From positions 1,302,001-1,366,000 of the forward strand of contig NZ_JAYXHS010000001.1 in the NCBI RefSeq assembly GCF_036017035.1: 64,000 nucleotides of DNA, written 5' to 3'. A program made the translations under genes and the position numbers. The notes under the pieces are model-generated. The model saw only the letters and a program-made list of their open reading frames with translations. It was not told where the DNA came from and searched no databases. The DNA is from Viridibacterium silvisoli (GTDB lineage: Bacteria > Pseudomonadota > Gammaproteobacteria > Burkholderiales > Rhodocyclaceae). Of this stretch, positions 7,723-16,127 are shown piece by piece (position 1 is the first letter of the stretch; the number at the start of each line of letters is the position of its first letter).

Positions 7723-9171
7723 TCACTTCACCTGCCCGGCAACCATCGATGCTGGGGTGAGATAGCGCAATGAAACAACAAACGCCGCACCCACCAACAC
7801 AGCCGCCACCGCAAAGGTCACCCGCATCCCCATCGCAACCGCATCGGCACTCGCGATCGTGATGTCATCCGCATTCGAAGCGAAGGAAAACACCGCACCC
7901 ATCAGCGAGGCGCCGGTGATGAGTCCCAGATTGCGCGAGAGGTTGAGCAGGCCGGAGGTGGCGCCGCGCTGCTTGGGTGCGACGTCCTTCATCACCGCCG
8001 TATTGTTGGCAGCCTGGAAGAGGGCGTAGTGGAAGGCCACGACGATCAGTGGCAGCACATAGGCAGGGACGCCCCAACGCGTCGGCAACACCGCAAGCAG
8101 CACGCAGCCTGCGCTCACTCCGGCTAGCCCGAGCAGACCCATGCGTTGTGCGCCAAGGCGGTCGACGAGGCGGCCGCAAGGTACGCCGCAGAGGGCCACG
8201 GTGGCGGGCGCGCAGGACATCACAATCCCCAGCGTTGCAGCATCCAGCCCCAACCCGCGTGACAGGTAGAACGGCCCAACGACCAGCGTGGTGATGATCA
8301 CCGTCATCACCAGCATGCTCGCGATGAGACCCTTGCGCAGCACCGCATTGCGGAACATCTCCAGCTGGATCAGCGGCGCGGTTACGCGACGCTCGACGCT
8401 CACGAACGACATCACCCCCACAACGGCTGCCAGTACCAGCGCCACGTTCAGCAGGCCGAAGTGACCGCGCCCGAGTGTCATGGCCAATGCATACGCGCCG
8501 AGCGTCAGCACGAGCAGCAGGGTGCCGGCGAAATCGAAGCGCGTGTGCGCTGCCGCCGACCGGGCTGGGTCGCGTGGCAGGTAGCGCCATGCGAGGCCAC
8601 CTGCCAGCACGGCGAACGGCACGTTCACGAAGAACAGCGCACGCCAGTCCGCGATCGAGATCAACATGCCGCCGAGCGACGGGCCCAGTGCGGTGCCGAT
8701 GGCCGACATCGTCGCCAGCAAGCCCATTGCGCTACCGGTCTTCTCCTTCGGCACCGTGTCGGCGACGAAGGCCAGCGTCAGCGCCATCATGGCCGCCGCG
8801 CCCAGCCCCTGTGCCACGCGTGCAGCGATCAGCATGCCCAGCGAGCCTGCCAGGCCGCACAGGGCAGAGGCCAGCGTGAACGATGCCAAGCCCACCAGCA
8901 GCACGCGACGCCGGCCAAGCATGTCGCCGAGCCGGCCCACGCCGACGATCAGCGTGGTGATTGCCAGCAGGTACGCCAGCACGACCCACTGCACCGCCTG
9001 GAAAGACGCACCGAACGCATGTGCCAGCGTTGGCAGCCCCACGTTGGCGATGCTCGTGCCGAGCGAGGCAAGCAGCGTCGCGGCACAGAGGCTGGCGAGC
9101 GGCCAGCGCGAGTTCCTTACGTTACTGCCGGCTGTGATGTCGTCGACCGCCAATGCGTTGCCTGCTTTCAT
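7723..9171 (-). CDS. MFS drug-efflux transporter, DHA2 (14-TM) type
   Basis: The 482-residue membrane protein has the MFS motif A GRLGDMLGRRRVLLVG and the multidrug-type motif C region GPSLGGMLI, with about 14 hydrophobic segments. This fits EmrB/QacA-type proton-driven exporters. The frame extends upstream into a REP-like element, but the ATG at 9169-9171 lies 7 bases after GGAGG and is the likely start. It is divergent from a LysR gene at 9397, whose product is the natural candidate regulator. The substrate is unknown. Confidence 0.9.
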   Translation of the reverse strand: MKAGNALAVDDITAGSNVRNSRWPLASLCAATLLASLGTSIANVGLPTLAHAFGASFQAVQWVVLAYLLAITTLIVGVGRLGDMLGRRRVLLVGLASFTLASALCGLAGSLGMLIAARVAQGLGAAAMMALTLAFVADTVPKEKTGSAMGLLATMSAIGTALGPSLGGMLISIADWRALFFVNVPFAVLAGGLAWRYLPRDPARSAAAHTRFDFAGTLLLVLTLGAYALAMTLGRGHFGLLNVALVLAAVVGVMSFVSVERRVTAPLIQLEMFRNAVLRKGLIASMLVMTVIITTLVVGPFYLSRGLGLDAATLGIVMSCAPATVALCGVPCGRLVDRLGAQRMGLLGLAGVSAGCVLLAVLPTRWGVPAYVLPLIVVAFHYALFQAANNTAVMKDVAPKQRGATSGLLNLSRNLGLITGASLMGAVFSFASNADDITIASADAVAMGMRVTFAVAAVLVGAAFVVSLRYLTPASMVAGQVK

Positions 9172-9188
9172 TCCCATGCCTCCGAATC

Positions 9189-9279
9189 CGTCATTCCCGC
9201 GAAAGCGGGAATCCAGTGACGTTATGCAGCCACCAGACATCCACCGTCGCTGGATCCCCGCGTTCGCGGAGACGACGGC
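9189..9279. repeat. Pair of REP-like palindromes
   Basis: A CGTCATTCCCGC/GCGGGAATCCAGTGACG hairpin is followed about 25 bases later by an inverted, partly decayed copy (GTCGCTGGATCCCCGCGTTCGCGGAGACGACGG). The head-to-head arrangement is the same as at 20537 and 21715. It lies in the divergent region between the MFS and LysR genes. Confidence 0.75.
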
Positions 9280-9343
9280 CTGTCTGGTGCTGTGGTCTAT
9301 GCAGACTAGGCTCTCTTCGAAGCATGCGGAAGACGCCTCATAT

Positions 9344-9358
9344 GCAATGAATCATTGC
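9344..9358. promoter_or_regulatory. LysR-type operator candidate
   Basis: GCAATGAATCATTGC is a perfect 7-1-7 dyad, 38 bases before the LysR ATG. Length and position fit a LysR recognition dyad for autoregulation and control of the divergent exporter. Confidence 0.45.
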
Positions 9359-9396
9359 GTTTGACGCCATGTGTCGTGCGTGCCATGGTTAGGATC

Positions 9397-10287
9397 ATGA
9401 CAAGCCCCGACTTCAACCTCCTCCACACCCTCGACGTGCTGTTGCAGGAAGGCAGCGTGGCGCGCGCCGCGCATCGCCTGCACCTGTCCAGCTCGGCGAT
9501 GAGTCGCGCCCTCGCGCGCCTGCGCGAGACCACCGGCGACCCCCTGCTGGTGCGCGCCGGGCGCAGCCTCGTCGCCACGCCGCGTGCGCTCGAACTGCGT
9601 GCCCAGGTCAGCCAGCTGGTGCAGGACGCGCATGCCGTGCTGCGCCCCGCTGACCAGCTCGACCTCACGCAACTCGTGCGCACTTTCACGCTGCGCACGC
9701 GCGCAGGCTTTGCCGAGAACTTCGGCCCGGGCCTCATCGCACGCATGCGCGGCGAAGCACCGCATGTGCGCTTGCGCTTCCTGCCCAAGCTGGACAAATC
9801 CAGCGATGCCTTGCGCGAAGGCAGTGTCGACCTCGAGACCGGCATCGTGAATGCGACGACCAGCCCCGAGCTGCGCGCGCAGGCCCTGTTCCGCGATCGC
9901 TTCGTCGGCGTCGTGCGGGCCGATCATGCATTTGCGGGCAAGCGCGTCACGGCTGCGCGCTATGCAGCGGGCGAGCATGTGCTGCTGTCCTGGCGCGGTC
10001 TCGACAAGGGCCCGGTCGACGACGCACTCGCCACGCTAGGGCTGGAGCGCAATGTCATCACCCTGGTCGGCGAGTTCTCCACCGCGCTGGCGCTCGCACG
10101 CGCCACCGACCTCATCGCCAGCGTGCCCGAGCGCCATACAGAAAGCCTGCGCGCCGGCATGCACAGCTTCAAGCTGCCATTCGAGGTGCCGGAGATCAGC
10201 GTCTCCATGCTCTGGCACCCACGCATGGACGGCGACCTCGCGCATCGCTGGCTGCGCAGCTGCGTGCGCGAGGTATGCGCGAAGTAG
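9397..10287 (+). CDS. LysR family transcriptional regulator
   Basis: Residues about 5-65 form the LysR helix-turn-helix (LLHTLDVLLQEGSVARAAHRL, SSSAMSRALARLRE), and the rest is a periplasmic-binding-like effector domain. The helix spacing resembles the NodD/LeuO-like subgroup. The ATG at 9397 follows TTAGGATC; 14 extra upstream codons in frame have no family support. It is divergent from the DHA2 exporter, with a perfect dyad between them, so it probably controls that exporter. The inducer is unknown. Confidence 0.9.
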   Translation: MTSPDFNLLHTLDVLLQEGSVARAAHRLHLSSSAMSRALARLRETTGDPLLVRAGRSLVATPRALELRAQVSQLVQDAHAVLRPADQLDLTQLVRTFTLRTRAGFAENFGPGLIARMRGEAPHVRLRFLPKLDKSSDALREGSVDLETGIVNATTSPELRAQALFRDRFVGVVRADHAFAGKRVTAARYAAGEHVLLSWRGLDKGPVDDALATLGLERNVITLVGEFSTALALARATDLIASVPERHTESLRAGMHSFKLPFEVPEISVSMLWHPRMDGDLAHRWLRSCVREVCAK

Positions 10288-10386
10288 GGTGGGGTTCGAA
10301 GCGCAGCGCAACCCACCCTGCGCACCAACGACGGCGGGCGTCGCTGCGCTCCGAACCCACCCTGCGCTCCGAACCCACCCTGCGCG
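10284..10386. repeat. GGTGGGTTCGAAGCGCAGCG-type interspersed repeat cluster
   Basis: The stretch begins at the stop codon of the LysR gene. It holds an inverted repeat (GGGTGGGGTTCGAAGCGC with GCGCAACCCACCC), then two direct copies of an 18-base unit reading TGCGCTCCGAACCCACCC. One more copy of the hairpin lies at 14299. The remaining bases up to 10611 hold no visible gene. Confidence 0.75.
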
Positions 10387-10611
10387 CTTGCTTCAACCCG
10401 GGCCTTGCGCAGCCAGCAGGCTCTCACCGCGTTCTCTTGGTGGGTATGCCGGATCATGGATGGACGCCGGGCACGCGTCGGAGAATCTTACGATTACGCA
10501 CCGGCTCCGCCTTGCTCATTCCGGTGCGGCACACCGAGCATGGCTTCCTGATTGGCGTGGTGCGATCCGTGCTTACGTTCCGGAATCTGCAATGCTTTCC
10601 GGGGTAAGAAC

Positions 10612-11136
10612 ATGCTCAAGAAACTTCTCTCCACACTGGCCGCCCTCCTGGCCCTTGGCGCCGGCTCGGCCAATGCGATCGTGCTGACGCTGGATGACGC
10701 CAATCTCACCGTGATTCGCCCCTTGAGTGGCAGCGCCTCCGCCAGCTTTTCCGGCAGCTACACACTGACGCCCGGTTTCGAATTCATCAGTTTGGGCATC
10801 GATATCCCGTACACGGCGGGTGGCGAGGGGCTGGATGACTCCTCGCCATCCACAACGTTCACGCCGGGAGCCTTTGTGTTCACATTCACGATTTTGCCCA
10901 CCGACACGCTCGGTCTCTACGACACTTACTTGCGAGGCGGGTTGTCGATGATTTCGGCCGGGGAGTGTGCCGTGGGGGGCGGCATCTGCAACAACTCCAG
11001 CAGCATTCCTTTCTCGATCACCATCGTCGAAGGCGGCGAGGGGGATGGCAACAGGATTCCCGAGCCCGGCAGCCTGGCGCTGGCGTTCCTGGGCCTCGGC
11101 GGCCTGCTGATCGCGCGCCGCCGCAGGCTGCAATAA
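10612..11136 (+). CDS. PEP-CTERM sorted secreted protein
   Basis: The protein has a signal peptide (MLKKLLSTLAALLALG to GSANA) and a typical PEP-CTERM tail: IPEPGSLALAFLGLGGLL followed by RRRR. PEP-CTERM proteins are cut and anchored or released by exosortase/EpsH, usually together with exopolysaccharide. The 110-residue middle is glycine- and threonine-rich, matches no known domain, and has two cysteines close together (ECAVGGGIC). The exosortase gene is not in this window. The ATG at 10612 was chosen because the signal peptide starts there. Confidence 0.85.
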   Translation: MLKKLLSTLAALLALGAGSANAIVLTLDDANLTVIRPLSGSASASFSGSYTLTPGFEFISLGIDIPYTAGGEGLDDSSPSTTFTPGAFVFTFTILPTDTLGLYDTYLRGGLSMISAGECAVGGGICNNSSSIPFSITIVEGGEGDGNRIPEPGSLALAFLGLGGLLIARRRRLQ

Positions 11137-11156
11137 GCCGGACGGCATAACGGATC

Positions 11157-11182
11157 AACGGGAGCTCAGGCTCCCGTTTTTC
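11157..11182 (+). terminator. Rho-independent terminator of the PEP-CTERM gene
   Basis: An 8-base stem ACGGGAGC/GCTCCCGT with a TCAG loop is followed by TTTT, 21 bases after the stop codon. Confidence 0.85.
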
Positions 11183-11342
11183 ATGGGCACCATGCGTTCC
11201 CCGCTTGCTACGCCCTGTTTGCCCGGAGAGTGGTGGCCACGAGCTGACGGTGGAACCCCGGCGACTGCCGCCCGACGAATACCTGTACGATGCGCGCGCC
11301 AAACGCCAGCATCGCCATGGCACATCCCACAGAAAGAACGCC

Positions 11343-11927
11343 ATGCTCCCCGCCGACCTCATCGCCGCACTCCGCACACGCTACGCCGAGCCGCACCGTC
11401 ACTACCACACGCAAGGACACATCGACGCCCTGCTGAAGGAGCTGCGCGTGACACTTGTGCCTGTGCATGACCGCGATGTGGTCGAGGCCGCCATCTGGTT
11501 CCACGACGCCATCTACGACACGCGCCGGCAGGACAACGAGGCGCGCTCCGCCGAACTGGCGGGCACGCAGCTGCGCGAAGCCGGCTGGGCTGCGGAGCAG
11601 GTCGCGAGTGTTGAGCGGCTCATCCTGGCCACTGCGGACCACACGGCTGTCGCACGTGTGCTCGATGAGGAACCCGACGCCGCGCTGTTCCTCGATCTCG
11701 ACCTCTCCATCCTCGGCGCGCGCCCTTCGGTCTATGACGCGTATGCCGAAGGCGTGAGAAAGGAATTCGACTGGGTCAGCGACGCCGACTACCGCGCAGG
11801 CCGTCTGCGCGTGCTCGAACGCTTCCTGGCGCAATCACGCCTGTTCCGCACCGACTACTACCTGGAGCGGGACATCATCGCTTGCGACAATATGCAGCGC
11901 GAGCAGATCGCATTGCTACGCGGCTAG
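11343..11927 (+). CDS. HD-superfamily metal-dependent phosphohydrolase (predicted)
   Basis: The 194-residue protein shows the HD-domain residues in order: RHYHTQGHID (first His), AIWFHDAIYD (His-Asp pair), ATADHT, and DLDLSILG (last Asp). It matches a family of small stand-alone predicted HD hydrolases common in proteobacteria. The substrate is unknown and probably a nucleotide or phosphate ester. The ATG at 11343 starts MLPADLIAAL, where family homology would begin; the upstream extension to 11205 overlaps promoter sequence. It converges with a LysR gene. Confidence 0.85.
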   Translation: MLPADLIAALRTRYAEPHRHYHTQGHIDALLKELRVTLVPVHDRDVVEAAIWFHDAIYDTRRQDNEARSAELAGTQLREAGWAAEQVASVERLILATADHTAVARVLDEEPDAALFLDLDLSILGARPSVYDAYAEGVRKEFDWVSDADYRAGRLRVLERFLAQSRLFRTDYYLERDIIACDNMQREQIALLRG

Positions 11928-11983
11928 GGGGCTGTTGCTTCTCTGGTGCCAGGCCTTGCGCTTGCGCCCTGGCAGCGCCGCGG

Positions 11984-12937
11984 TCAGTTCGAGCGCGCTG
12001 CCGCGTCTGCTGCCAACTGCGGCGGCGCCAGCAGCGGCGGAATCCTCGCTGCCAGCTCATCGATCAGCACCCGCAACCTGAACGGCATCGCACGCGCTTT
12101 CGGCCATAGCGCGTGCAGGGGGAAGCCGTAGGGCATCGCCTCATCGAACACGCGCACCAGTTCTCCACGCGCGAGCGCTGACGCGGCGAGCCATTCCGGC
12201 AGGCGTGCGATGCCGAGACCGGCGATGGCGGCCTGCATGTTCAGCTCGATGTTGTTGCTGGAGAATGTCTCAGGCATATCGACGTCGCGTACCTGTCTGT
12301 TCGCGTCGTGGAAGCGCCAGCCATGTGTGCCGCCATCACCGGCATAGCTGATGAAGCGGTGTGCGGCCATCTGCGCGCACAGCATGTCGATGCTCTCAGG
12401 GCGGCCGTGCTGGTCGAGGTAGGCGGGTGAGGCGAATGCGCCGATCCATTGGTGGCCGAGCGGGCGAGCGGCGAGCACCGTACTGTCGGCCAGCGTGCCG
12501 GAGCGCACCGCGAGATCCCAGCCTTCCTCGATCAGGTCGACACGCCGGTCGGTGGCCGATATCTCGAATGTCAGTTGCGGGTGCAGCCCGCCCAGTTCCA
12601 ACAAGAGCGGCGCGATCAGCACATTGCCGACCAGGGTCGGCAATGTAAGGCGCAAGCGCCCTGCTGGCGTCTGTCGCCCGGCATCGATGGTGGCGTCGGC
12701 CGCGTCCAGCTCGTCCAGCGCACGGCGGCAGCGCTCGTAGTAGGCCTGGCCGTCTTCCGTGAGGCGCTGCGTGCGTGTCGTGCGGTGGAAGAGGCGCGTA
12801 CCGAGCCGTGTTTCCAGCCGCGCCACGCTCTTCGCCACCGCCGAGCGTGTCAGCCGCAAACGCTCCGCCGCCAGCGCGAAATTGCCCGCCTCCACGGCGG
12901 TCACGAAAGCCTCGATGCCGTTCAGTCGTTCGCTCAT
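11984..12937 (-). CDS. LysR family transcriptional regulator
   Basis: The 317-residue protein has an N-terminal helix-turn-helix (FVTAVEAGNFALAAERL, TRSAVAKSVARLETRLGTRLFHRTTR) and a LysR substrate domain of the CrgA/DmlR-like type (DLAVRSGTLADSTVLAARPLG). It is divergent from an MDR oxidoreductase gene at 13048. This LysR/MDR-oxidoreductase pairing is common and suggests control of the oxidoreductase. The last 20 residues are Ala/Pro-rich and variable. Confidence 0.92.
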   Translation of the reverse strand: MSERLNGIEAFVTAVEAGNFALAAERLRLTRSAVAKSVARLETRLGTRLFHRTTRTQRLTEDGQAYYERCRRALDELDAADATIDAGRQTPAGRLRLTLPTLVGNVLIAPLLLELGGLHPQLTFEISATDRRVDLIEEGWDLAVRSGTLADSTVLAARPLGHQWIGAFASPAYLDQHGRPESIDMLCAQMAAHRFISYAGDGGTHGWRFHDANRQVRDVDMPETFSSNNIELNMQAAIAGLGIARLPEWLAASALARGELVRVFDEAMPYGFPLHALWPKARAMPFRLRVLIDELAARIPPLLAPPQLAADAAARSN

Positions 12938-13047
12938 GGCTGTATTGGTTCCTGGTGGGATGCAGTGATGGGACTCAATTGATCCACTGGAGAGTGCCTG
13001 GCGTCAATAGACTCGAATCACCCTCCACCACATCGAAGGAACACGCC

Positions 13048-14052
13048 ATGAACAGCACCGCCCGCATCTGGCAACTGCCACGCTTCGGCCGTAGCAACCT
13101 GCAACTCGTCGAGCGCCCGATCCCCACACCCGGCGCGCGCGAAGTCCTCGTGCGCGTCGAAGCCGTCGCCCTCAACTACCGCGACCACCTGCTGGTAGAG
13201 AACCACTACGGCTGGACCCCACCGCTGCCCTACACCCCCGCATCCGATCTCGCCGGCACGGTGATCGCCACCGGCGAAGGCGTCACACGCTGGCGTGGTG
13301 ATGAGAAAGTCATCAGCACCTTCTTCGCCGGCTGGCTCGACGGCCGCATGCCCGCTACCGCCAACCCGCTCGGCGGCCCCGGCCCCGGCGTACTCGCCAG
13401 CCACGTCGTGTTGCATGAGGACTGGCTCGCCGCCGCGCCGGCCGGCTACACCGCCGCGCAAGCCGCCACGCTGCCCTGCGCCGGCCTCACAGCCTGGACC
13501 GCGCTTGTCGAGGAAGGCGCGCTGCACGCCGGCCAGACCGTGCTCATTCACGGCACAGGCGGCGTCGCCCTCTTCGGCTTGCAGCTCGCCCGCCTGCACG
13601 GCGCGAAGGTCATCGTCATATCGGGTTCAGCAGACAAGCGCGACAAGACACTGGCGCTCGGCGCTGCGCATGTCATCGCACGTGATGGTGACTGGCAGGC
13701 CGAGGTGCTGCGCCTCACCGACGGGCAAGGCGTCGACCACGTGCTCGAAACCGTCGGCGGCGCCAACCTCGGCCGCTCGCTCAAGACGCTCGCGCAGGGC
13801 GGCCGCATCGCCGTCATCGGTGTGCTCGAAGGCATCGAACTCACGGCAGCCTTCCCCGACTTAGTCCGCACCCACGGCCACATCCAGGGCATTGGCGTCG
13901 GCAGCCGCGCGCAACTCGAAACCTTCACGCGCGCCGCGCAAGCCAACAAGCTGCAACCCGTGATCGCCGGCGAATACGCATTCGAAGACGCACCCGCCGC
14001 GCTCGAGCACCTCGCGCGCGGGCCGTTCGGCAAAGTGGTGGTGAGGGTGTAG
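13048..14052 (+). CDS. MDR-family NAD(P)-dependent oxidoreductase (zinc-less alcohol dehydrogenase/quinone reductase type)
   Basis: The 334-residue protein has the GroES-like N-terminal half (EVLVRVEAVALNYRDHL, PYTPASDLAGTVIATGEGV) and a Rossmann half with VLIHGTGGVALFGLQLA and GGRIAVIGVLEG. The catalytic-zinc and structural-zinc cysteines of classical alcohol dehydrogenases are absent, so it is better called a quinone/enone reductase-like MDR. It ends in GPFGKVVVRV. The ATG at 13048 follows GAAGGAACACGCC. It is divergent from the LysR gene, which probably regulates it. A decayed relative of its 3' end is present at 18278. Confidence 0.9.
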   Translation: MNSTARIWQLPRFGRSNLQLVERPIPTPGAREVLVRVEAVALNYRDHLLVENHYGWTPPLPYTPASDLAGTVIATGEGVTRWRGDEKVISTFFAGWLDGRMPATANPLGGPGPGVLASHVVLHEDWLAAAPAGYTAAQAATLPCAGLTAWTALVEEGALHAGQTVLIHGTGGVALFGLQLARLHGAKVIVISGSADKRDKTLALGAAHVIARDGDWQAEVLRLTDGQGVDHVLETVGGANLGRSLKTLAQGGRIAVIGVLEGIELTAAFPDLVRTHGHIQGIGVGSRAQLETFTRAAQANKLQPVIAGEYAFEDAPAALEHLARGPFGKVVVRV

Positions 14053-14158
14053 GGAGGAACGCCTCTGGCGGTTCCGCCAGCCGCCGGGAGGCGGCTTTGT
14101 TTCGTTTCTGTACGCCGGGAATGCGCAACAAGAATCGAGACTCCAGCGGCACAACAGA

Positions 14159-14251
14159 CCCCGGAGTCGCTGCGCTCGTCCGGGCTACATCCATGGGCAA
14201 TACGACGAATGGGTGACGCGTAGCCCGGACGAGGCAAAGCCGACTCCGGGG
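14159..14251. repeat. Inverted interspersed repeat (TAGCCCGGACGA type)
   Basis: CCCCGGAGTCGC..CGTCCGGGCTAC at 14159-14188 is mirrored by GTAGCCCGGACG..GACTCCGGGG at 14220-14251. This is a common type of intergenic repeat in GC-rich proteobacteria. It lies between the MDR gene and the HerA island. Confidence 0.7.
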
Positions 14252-14298
14252 CTCTGCTGATACGAGCCGACGCCCGCGCCTTCCCCCATGGCGCGGCG

Positions 14299-14332
14299 TA
14301 GGGTGGGTTCGAAGCGCAGCGCAACCCACCGC
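14299..14332. repeat. GGTGGGTTCGAAGCGCAGCG-type repeat, left edge of the AT-richer island
   Basis: GTAGGGTGGGTTCGAAGCGC followed by AGCGCAACCCACC is a hairpin identical in type to the one at 10284. Base composition changes visibly just after it, so it marks the left limit of the HerA/OLD island. Confidence 0.75.
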
Positions 14333-14375
14333 GCATACTATTTGCTGTCCAGCTCAAATCCTTACACCGACCTTG

Positions 14376-14398
14376 GTGAGTTGACATGTTTAACTCAC
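14376..14398. promoter_or_regulatory. Dyad upstream of the HerA gene
   Basis: GTGAGTT-9 bases-AACTCAC is a perfect 7-base inverted repeat. A TTGACA-like -35 element (14381-14386) lies inside it, so a repressor bound here would block transcription. A second, shorter dyad (GTGAA-GTCAA-TTCAC) lies at 14453-14467, just before the ribosome binding site. Confidence 0.45.
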
Positions 14399-14486
14399 AC
14401 AGAATGACGTTTGAGTTGCTTCTCACGGACGTGTACCCTCTACAGATTGATAGTGAAGTCAATTCACATCTCTTGTCGGGGGAAGA

Positions 14487-16124
14487 ATGTCAATCCGAAA
14501 TGAAAAACTGAATATTGGACAAGTTGTGTCTGTTGACGGCGCGGCAATTACGCTTGAAGCGACACAACTCAGAGTGTCTCTTGAGGGAGGGGAAGAGGTT
14601 CACATAACCGTAGGGTCATTTGTGAATTGCGGTGGAGGGCATGGCGATGTCTTGTGTGTTGTGACGCGGGCATGGCAAGAGTTAGTGGAGCGCATTGATC
14701 CGCAAAGCAAGGGGCACCGAGTTCTTACCGACGTTAAAAAGGTAGAGCTAGTTGTTGTCGGCACAATAACTCAAGGTTTTCGTCGTGGAGTGGATCATCT
14801 TCCCCCAGTAGGATCAGCCGCGTACTTCATCACTGGGGAAGCATTTGACGCGCTCTTGGATTCTGCTCTTAACGAGGAGTCAAAAAATCGGTTGTTTCCG
14901 CTAGGAACAAGAGTCGGTACGGGCAAAGGGGTCGCGCGATTTGACTTGAACAAGTTCTTTGGACGCCATGCAGCTGTCTTGGGAACAACTGGATCGGGGA
15001 AAAGCTATACCGTTGCTTCTCTCGCTCAGGCGATCCTCAAAAGCTATGCGCGGCCGCGGCTCGTAATATTCGATATTCACAACGAGTATGGCCCGGCATT
15101 TCAAGGAGAGTTTTCCGATCGATCATCCTGCATCGGATGGTCGGATTTTCATCTTCCGTTCTGGTTGCTTACGTTCGACGAGTTTGTTGATGTTTTTACT
15201 GGTGGGGTATTGGGAAGTAATCAGAAAGTGTTCCTGTCAACCCACTTGCTGGCCCTTCGACAAGAGTTTCTAGGCGTAAGCACGAAGCTGGAGGCTGAGA
15301 AGATTAGCGTCGATACCCCCATCTGCTTCGAATGGGACGAGCTGATCTCCAGATTGGAAGCACAGTTGGAGGGAATCACTGCGAAGGCTGAAAGAGAGCC
15401 GTTACTAAAAGTTGTCGAAAAGATGAAGTCGCGCAGACGCGACCCTCGTTTTTCTTTTCTCTTTGAAGCAGGCAATTCACGTCAATCCATGACGATCTTT
15501 TTCGAGAAAGTATTTGGGCTTGGCGAGTCAGACGTGCATGCGACTGTCCTAGACCTTTCTGGACTGCCGGCCGAAGTTCGAGCGACGGCTATTGGAATCT
15601 TATGCCGATTGTTCTTTGACTACAGATACTGGGATAGCAGTGCAGAGAACCTACCCGTCGCACTAGTTCTTGAGGAAGCTCATGCATATATACCTGCTGA
15701 GTCCGACGCAAAGTATGCCATTGCGGTTGAAGCAATTGAGCGTATTGCCAAGGAGGGCCGGAAGTACGGTCTTAGTCTAGTCGTGGTTTCTCAGCGACCT
15801 GCCAATGTCTCACCAACGATTCTTTCTCAATGCGGAACATTTGTAGCTCTAAGACTGACCTCGGATATTGATCAAGCCCGCGTCTTGCGATTGCTACCCG
15901 ATACGTTGGGCAATCAGGCTGGGCTGCTAAGTTCTCTTAGGGATGGGGAAGCAGTGGTATCCGGTGACGGTGTGACGCTGCCAGGACGTGTCTTGTTCGA
16001 TATGCCCTCCCCCAAACCGGGAAGCTCCGATGTGAGCTTCCACAAGGCGTGGACCGATGGGCCTCCAGCAGAATATACGATTGCCGGAGTGGTCGAGCGT
16101 TGGCTGGATCAGAGCCGGAAATAA
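14487..16124 (+). CDS. HerA-like hexameric DNA-pumping ATPase
   Basis: The 545-residue protein has a HAS-barrel-like N-terminal region (about 1-110), then a HerA/FtsK-type ATPase. Walker A is GTTGSGKSYT (166-175), Walker B is RLVIFDIHNEYG (191-202), and LVLEEAHAYIP (394-403) is the HerA catalytic segment. SQRPANVSPTILSQCGTF (435-452) is the HerA sensor/arginine region. HerA proteins form rings that translocate DNA and work with a partner nuclease. Here the partner encoded 3 bases downstream is an OLD-type ATPase-TOPRIM protein rather than NurA. Codon use is AT-richer than in neighbouring genes, suggesting transfer. The ATG follows GGGGGAAGA. A defence role is inferred. Confidence 0.92.
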   Translation: MSIRNEKLNIGQVVSVDGAAITLEATQLRVSLEGGEEVHITVGSFVNCGGGHGDVLCVVTRAWQELVERIDPQSKGHRVLTDVKKVELVVVGTITQGFRRGVDHLPPVGSAAYFITGEAFDALLDSALNEESKNRLFPLGTRVGTGKGVARFDLNKFFGRHAAVLGTTGSGKSYTVASLAQAILKSYARPRLVIFDIHNEYGPAFQGEFSDRSSCIGWSDFHLPFWLLTFDEFVDVFTGGVLGSNQKVFLSTHLLALRQEFLGVSTKLEAEKISVDTPICFEWDELISRLEAQLEGITAKAEREPLLKVVEKMKSRRRDPRFSFLFEAGNSRQSMTIFFEKVFGLGESDVHATVLDLSGLPAEVRATAIGILCRLFFDYRYWDSSAENLPVALVLEEAHAYIPAESDAKYAIAVEAIERIAKEGRKYGLSLVVVSQRPANVSPTILSQCGTFVALRLTSDIDQARVLRLLPDTLGNQAGLLSSLRDGEAVVSGDGVTLPGRVLFDMPSPKPGSSDVSFHKAWTDGPPAEYTIAGVVERWLDQSRK

Positions 16125-16127
16125 GCC

